Below, piece after piece: positions 7,049-10,061 of a stretch of DNA of 10,061 nt. The notes beneath the pieces were generated by a model. The model was not told the DNA's origin and ran no database searches. It worked only from the letters and a program-made list of their open reading frames with translations. This DNA comes from Methanobacteriota archaeon (lineage in GTDB: Archaea; Thermoplasmatota; Poseidoniia; Poseidoniales; Thalassarchaeaceae). The stretch spans positions 6,013 through 16,073 of the forward strand of contig PBUX01000004.1 of assembly GCA_002728565.1 (NCBI GenBank). Reading direction: 5' to 3'. Both the position numbers and the translations under genes were made by a program. Every line of letters begins with the position of its first letter. The first letter of the stretch is position 1.

Positions 7049-9106
7049 TCAGAAGAGGCCACTGGAGGCACCGACCACAGCAACTATCGACATCAATTTG
7101 ATCAGGATGTTCAGGGAAGGTCCACTGGTGTCCTTGAATGGGTCTCCAATAGTATCGCCAATCACAGCTGCATCATGCGATGCATCCCCCTTTGCCGATC
7201 CAGATATGTGCCCCTGCTCTATTGCCTTCTTCGCATTATCCCAAGCCCCACCTGCATTGGCCATGAAAAGGGCCATCAATACGCCGGTCACCAAAGATCC
7301 TGCCAGAAGTCCGCCTAGAGCTTCAGCACTGATCGCGACACCAACAATTATTGGTGCCGAGACAGCAACTAATCCCGGCATAATCATCTCCCTGAGAGCT
7401 GCCTGCGTTGAGATCTCAACGCACCTTTGACTGTCCGGCTTAACACCCTCGCGACCTTCTAGCAAACCATCAATCTCTGCAAACTGCCTTCTAATCTCGA
7501 CAACCATGTCATTCGCAGCCTTTCCGACTGAGGTCATCGTCATTGCAGCTACGACAAACGGCAATGAACCACCAATCAGTAGCCCAATCACTACCTCGGG
7601 ATTAGTCAATGCCAGATCATCAGCTTTCAATTCAGCAGCGGTCCCAAAGGCCGCGAAAAGTGCTAGAGCGGTTAGAGCCGCGCTTCCTATTGCGAATCCC
7701 TTGCCTATCGCAGCAGTAGTATTGCCAATGGAATCGAGACTATCTGTAATCTCCCTTACATCCGATCCTAGCTCCCCCATCTCGGCAATTCCACCGGCAT
7801 TGTCCGCCACTGGACCATAGGCATCAACTGTCATTGTAACGCCGACAGTGGCCAACATCCCCATAGCTGCCATCGCTATTCCGTATAATCCCAGATCAGC
7901 AGAAATTGCACTACCATCGTCCATCACGTCGTTAGCAACAAATATGCCACCAGCAATTAGTACGATCGGCAAGAAAGTCGACATCATCCCTACTGACAAT
8001 CCAGCGATGGCGTTAGTAGCAGGGCCTGTTTTCGACATCTCCCCAATGTGGGGAATTGAATGGACTGGAATGCCAAAAACAGGATCTATTCCAGTGTAAT
8101 ACTCAGTTACAAGGCCAATCAAAATTCCGACAATGGAACCGGCAATAACTGCCAACATGGGGTCAGTGCCTGTTTCTAGGCCCAGATATTCAATTCCAAG
8201 CCAACCGGAAGCCCAGAAAAGAATCGCTGCTATGAAAGTTGTATTCCTCAGAGCAGCCGCAGGGTCCCCGCCTTTCAGCAGCTTCATACTGAATACTCCG
8301 ACTATGGAAGAAGCATATCCAACCAGTCCGAGGAAAATTGGCAGTGTAATGTAATCAGAATGCATGCCGGATGCCTCGGCGATTACCATAGCAGCAATTA
8401 TTGAGCCAACAAAGGACTCGAAAATGTCCGCACCCATACCAGCAACATCTCCTACGTTATCTCCTACGTTATCAGCAATCACACCCGGGTTACGGGGGTC
8501 ATCTTCAGGGATGCCCGCCTCAACCTTGCCTACCAGGTCGGCTCCAACATCAGCAGCTTTGGTGTAAATTCCGCCCCCAACTCTTGCAAATAGTGCAATT
8601 GAAGAGGCCCCCATTCCAAAGCCAGCGATATTCTGAACTTCCTCACCCGTTCCAAGCCACATAGCCATAATTGAAATTCCCAGTAGGCCAAGGCCTCCTA
8701 CTGAAAGCCCCATAACCGCACCTCCGTTGTAGGAAACTTCCAGAGCGGCAGGCTGGCCCCCGCTTGAGGCAGCCATCGCAGTTCTCCCATTGGCGCTTGT
8801 AGCAGAGCTCATTCCTGAGTAACCAGCAGCAACACTGCAAAATGCCCCCGCAAGAAAAGCTGCAGGAGTCTCATATTCGAAGTCATTAATGTAGAATAAG
8901 AAAATAGATACAACAACTATGAATACGCTGAGATATTTGTATTCTGCCTTTAGAAATGCCAATGCACCTGCTTGGATCTGATCAGTAATGTCAGCTACAG
9001 TCTCGTTCTCAATCTCGATTTTCTTTACTTGGCTATACAAGAGCATTGCTATCGCCAATCCGGCTAAAGCCACAGCCACTCCTATCTCTGGTATGTTCTC
9101 TATCAC
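7049..9106 (-). CDS. hppA: Membrane-bound ion-translocating pyrophosphatase (H+ or Na+), K+-dependent type
   Basis: This integral membrane enzyme hydrolyses pyrophosphate and pumps H+ and/or Na+ out of the cytoplasm, saving energy from biosynthetic pyrophosphate. At 685 residues with about 16 hydrophobic helices it is of normal length. Diagnostic motifs are DVGADLVGKVE (186-196), DNVGDNVGD (212-220), DAYGPVADNAGG (428-439), and GDTIGDPFKD (650-659), which carry the Mg-pyrophosphate-binding acidic residues and lysines. GNTTAAIGKG (461-470) has Ala465 where K+-independent enzymes carry Lys, so this is the K+-dependent class. Glu230 (DIFES) aligns with Thermotoga maritima Glu246, a Na+-site residue, but Asn666 stands where that enzyme has Asp703, so ion specificity is open. 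The start is a GTG (complement of 9104-9106), supported by AGGTGA four bases upstream. It lies between the upstream amidotransferase gene and the downstream lipoprotein gene. Confidence 0.97.
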   Translation of the reverse strand: MIENIPEIGVAVALAGLAIAMLLYSQVKKIEIENETVADITDQIQAGALAFLKAEYKYLSVFIVVVSIFLFYINDFEYETPAAFLAGAFCSVAAGYSGMSSATSANGRTAMAASSGGQPAALEVSYNGGAVMGLSVGGLGLLGISIMAMWLGTGEEVQNIAGFGMGASSIALFARVGGGIYTKAADVGADLVGKVEAGIPEDDPRNPGVIADNVGDNVGDVAGMGADIFESFVGSIIAAMVIAEASGMHSDYITLPIFLGLVGYASSIVGVFSMKLLKGGDPAAALRNTTFIAAILFWASGWLGIEYLGLETGTDPMLAVIAGSIVGILIGLVTEYYTGIDPVFGIPVHSIPHIGEMSKTGPATNAIAGLSVGMMSTFLPIVLIAGGIFVANDVMDDGSAISADLGLYGIAMAAMGMLATVGVTMTVDAYGPVADNAGGIAEMGELGSDVREITDSLDSIGNTTAAIGKGFAIGSAALTALALFAAFGTAAELKADDLALTNPEVVIGLLIGGSLPFVVAAMTMTSVGKAANDMVVEIRRQFAEIDGLLEGREGVKPDSQRCVEISTQAALREMIMPGLVAVSAPIIVGVAISAEALGGLLAGSLVTGVLMALFMANAGGAWDNAKKAIEQGHISGSAKGDASHDAAVIGDTIGDPFKDTSGPSLNILIKLMSIVAVVGASSGLF

Positions 9107-9110
9107 GTTC

Positions 9111-9150
9111 TCACCTGTCGACCCGCCGACCTAGGCTCAATATTTAATCC
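9111..9150 (-). promoter_or_regulatory. hppA promoter (TATA box) and ribosome binding site
   Basis: Read on the minus strand, TTAAATA (complement of 9141-9147) is a good archaeal TATA box with a purine-rich GGA just upstream, as expected for a BRE. Transcription would start about 25 bases downstream near 9119, giving a leader of about 13 bases that just contains AGGTGA (complement of 9111-9116), a match to the 16S 3' end. The box and the ribosome binding site both fit the GTG start of hppA. Inferred from spacing only. Confidence 0.6.
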
Positions 9151-9161
9151 GAATCCAATGC

Positions 9162-10061
9162 TCAACATGACTCCGACTTAGATTTGCCCATTTTGCCGAT
9201 CACGACATCAGCAAATGATTGCAATATTCCCGCCCCGTCATGCTCCCTTTTGAATGCCTCAAGCTCCTCTTCCGAGATATCTCCGTATTCGAAGGCCCTC
9301 TCCACTCTAGCTTTAGCAGCTTCAGGATGAAACTGAACCCCCCAGGCTGGCAAAGCCTCGCCGTCATTGCCATGAACTCTGACAGCAGTAACTCCATTGT
9401 GTTCCGTAGAACCAAGAAGGCTGCAAGATTGTGGAACAGTAATGACATGGTCCTGATGGGTGAAGAGGACTGCTGGACGATCATTTTCACCACTTCGTCT
9501 TGATGAGAAAAGGACATCAGCATCTCCTTCTTTTGTCAGGTCAAGATCCCAAACCCCATTGGATAGCTTTTCCGCCCTTTCGACAGTTGAGCCAAGTGCC
9601 TTACAAAGAAGCTGGTGACCGAAGCAAATTCCCAGCGTCGGAATCCCCATCATGGAGGAGCACCTGACTAATGATGCGCCCCCGTCCATCCAATCTTCCC
9701 ACATTGTCACGTTCCTTCTCGAACCACTGCAAACCACTGCATCAGGCTGAATATCTTTTAGCCATTCTTCCATCTTATGGTCTTCACCCGCCAGGGGCAT
9801 TGCAATTCTTCTGAAAAGCACGTTGTTGCTATTCATTGAAATGCGACACTCCTCCCAGAATTCAAACTCATTATCCCATAATGGAACATCATCCAGTGCC
9901 AAGTCAACCAATCCCCTAAACTGGGCCTCATCTCCAACCTCCTTGGACTGCATTTGAGGAGTAACTAGTAGCACCTCTACATCCCCAAACCTGGAAATCG
10001 GATCAATAATCTCCTGATTCCCCCCATGTCCAAATTGAGATCTTTCCACTAACAGGTCCAT
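9162..10061 (-). CDS. Class I glutamine amidotransferase domain protein (GMP synthase GATase-like)
   Basis: Class I amidotransferases hydrolyse glutamine and pass ammonia to an acceptor; stand-alone relatives include GMP-synthase-like and gamma-glutamyl peptide hydrolases. The nucleophile elbow is LGICFGHQL with Cys146, and the catalytic dyad is completed by His245 and Glu247 in WGVQFHPE, so the triad is intact. A THQDHV segment (201-206) matches the conserved S/THxDxV strand. The domain spans about 100-250, with about 80 atypical N-terminal residues and an acidic helical tail ending in a Lys/Ser-rich stretch. At 299 residues it is longer than a bare GATase (about 190-240) and has no synthetase domain. 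The first ATG coincides exactly with the end of the window, so the true start may lie further upstream. The substrate is unknown; no purine or amino acid pathway neighbour is seen. A 55-base gap with a separate promoter follows it before hppA. Confidence 0.85.
   Translation of the reverse strand: MDLLVERSQFGHGGNQEIIDPISRFGDVEVLLVTPQMQSKEVGDEAQFRGLVDLALDDVPLWDNEFEFWEECRISMNSNNVLFRRIAMPLAGEDHKMEEWLKDIQPDAVVCSGSRRNVTMWEDWMDGGASLVRCSSMMGIPTLGICFGHQLLCKALGSTVERAEKLSNGVWDLDLTKEGDADVLFSSRRSGENDRPAVLFTHQDHVITVPQSCSLLGSTEHNGVTAVRVHGNDGEALPAWGVQFHPEAAKARVERAFEYGDISEEELEAFKREHDGAGILQSFADVVIGKMGKSKSESC

Noticed and set aside
8447..8473. Tandem 12-base direct repeat (CTCCTACGTTAT-like) in hppA
   Set aside because: It encodes the repeated DNVG-DNVG of the conserved catalytic motif at residues 212-220, so it is explained by the protein.
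7098..8664. Several long open frames antisense to hppA
   Set aside because: They run opposite to a strongly conserved membrane protein. The translations are Ala/Pro/Ser-rich low-complexity and show no domain; they are a by-product of codon use.
9219..9503. Plus-strand open frame antisense to the amidotransferase
   Set aside because: It is opposite to the conserved region around the HPE motif and its product has no recognisable domain.

Overview
The window looks like a piece of a gene-dense, mid-GC archaeal genome, most probably a marine planktonic euryarchaeon of the Marine Group II/Poseidoniales kind. This assignment is an inference. It rests on an archaeal-type riboflavin/FAD pair (RibB plus RibL), a TATA-like box placed correctly upstream of hppA, ribosome binding sites that match the end of archaeal 16S rRNA (GTGATC, GGAGG, AGGTGA), a lipobox protein, and a secreted subtilase next to a membrane pyrophosphatase. 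No rRNA, tRNA, IS element, CRISPR array or integrase is visible. All intergenic gaps are under about 65 bases.

Layout: (1) Minus strand, 1-1103: ribL (cut by the window edge) and ribB, adjacent, covering two steps on the way to FAD. (2) Plus strand, 1166-6044: a compact GHMP sugar kinase; a 1234-residue protein that joins a signal peptide, a propeptide-like region, a complete subtilisin (S8) domain, a beta-rich domain and a membrane anchor to a full AmpG/PAT-like transporter; and a small CPYC glutaredoxin that starts inside the end of that gene. (3) Minus strand, 6046-10061: a predicted lipoprotein of unknown function, a membrane-bound ion-pumping pyrophosphatase (hppA) with its own TATA box, ribosome binding site and GTG start, and a class I glutamine amidotransferase whose 5' end coincides with the window edge. 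The plus and minus blocks converge with a single base between stop codons (6044/6046).

The most striking item is the protease-transporter fusion at 2090-5794. The catalytic Asp/His/Asn/Ser set is intact, the frame is uninterrupted, and the topology works: protease outside, one anchor helix, then the transporter N-terminus in the cytoplasm. This suggests a single-chain machine that cuts a polymer outside the cell and imports a product. AmpG relatives in bacteria carry muropeptides and in eukaryotes acetyl-CoA. An archaeon would not normally make murein, so the substrate is an open question. The pyrophosphatase could supply an ion gradient for such transport, but that link is inference.
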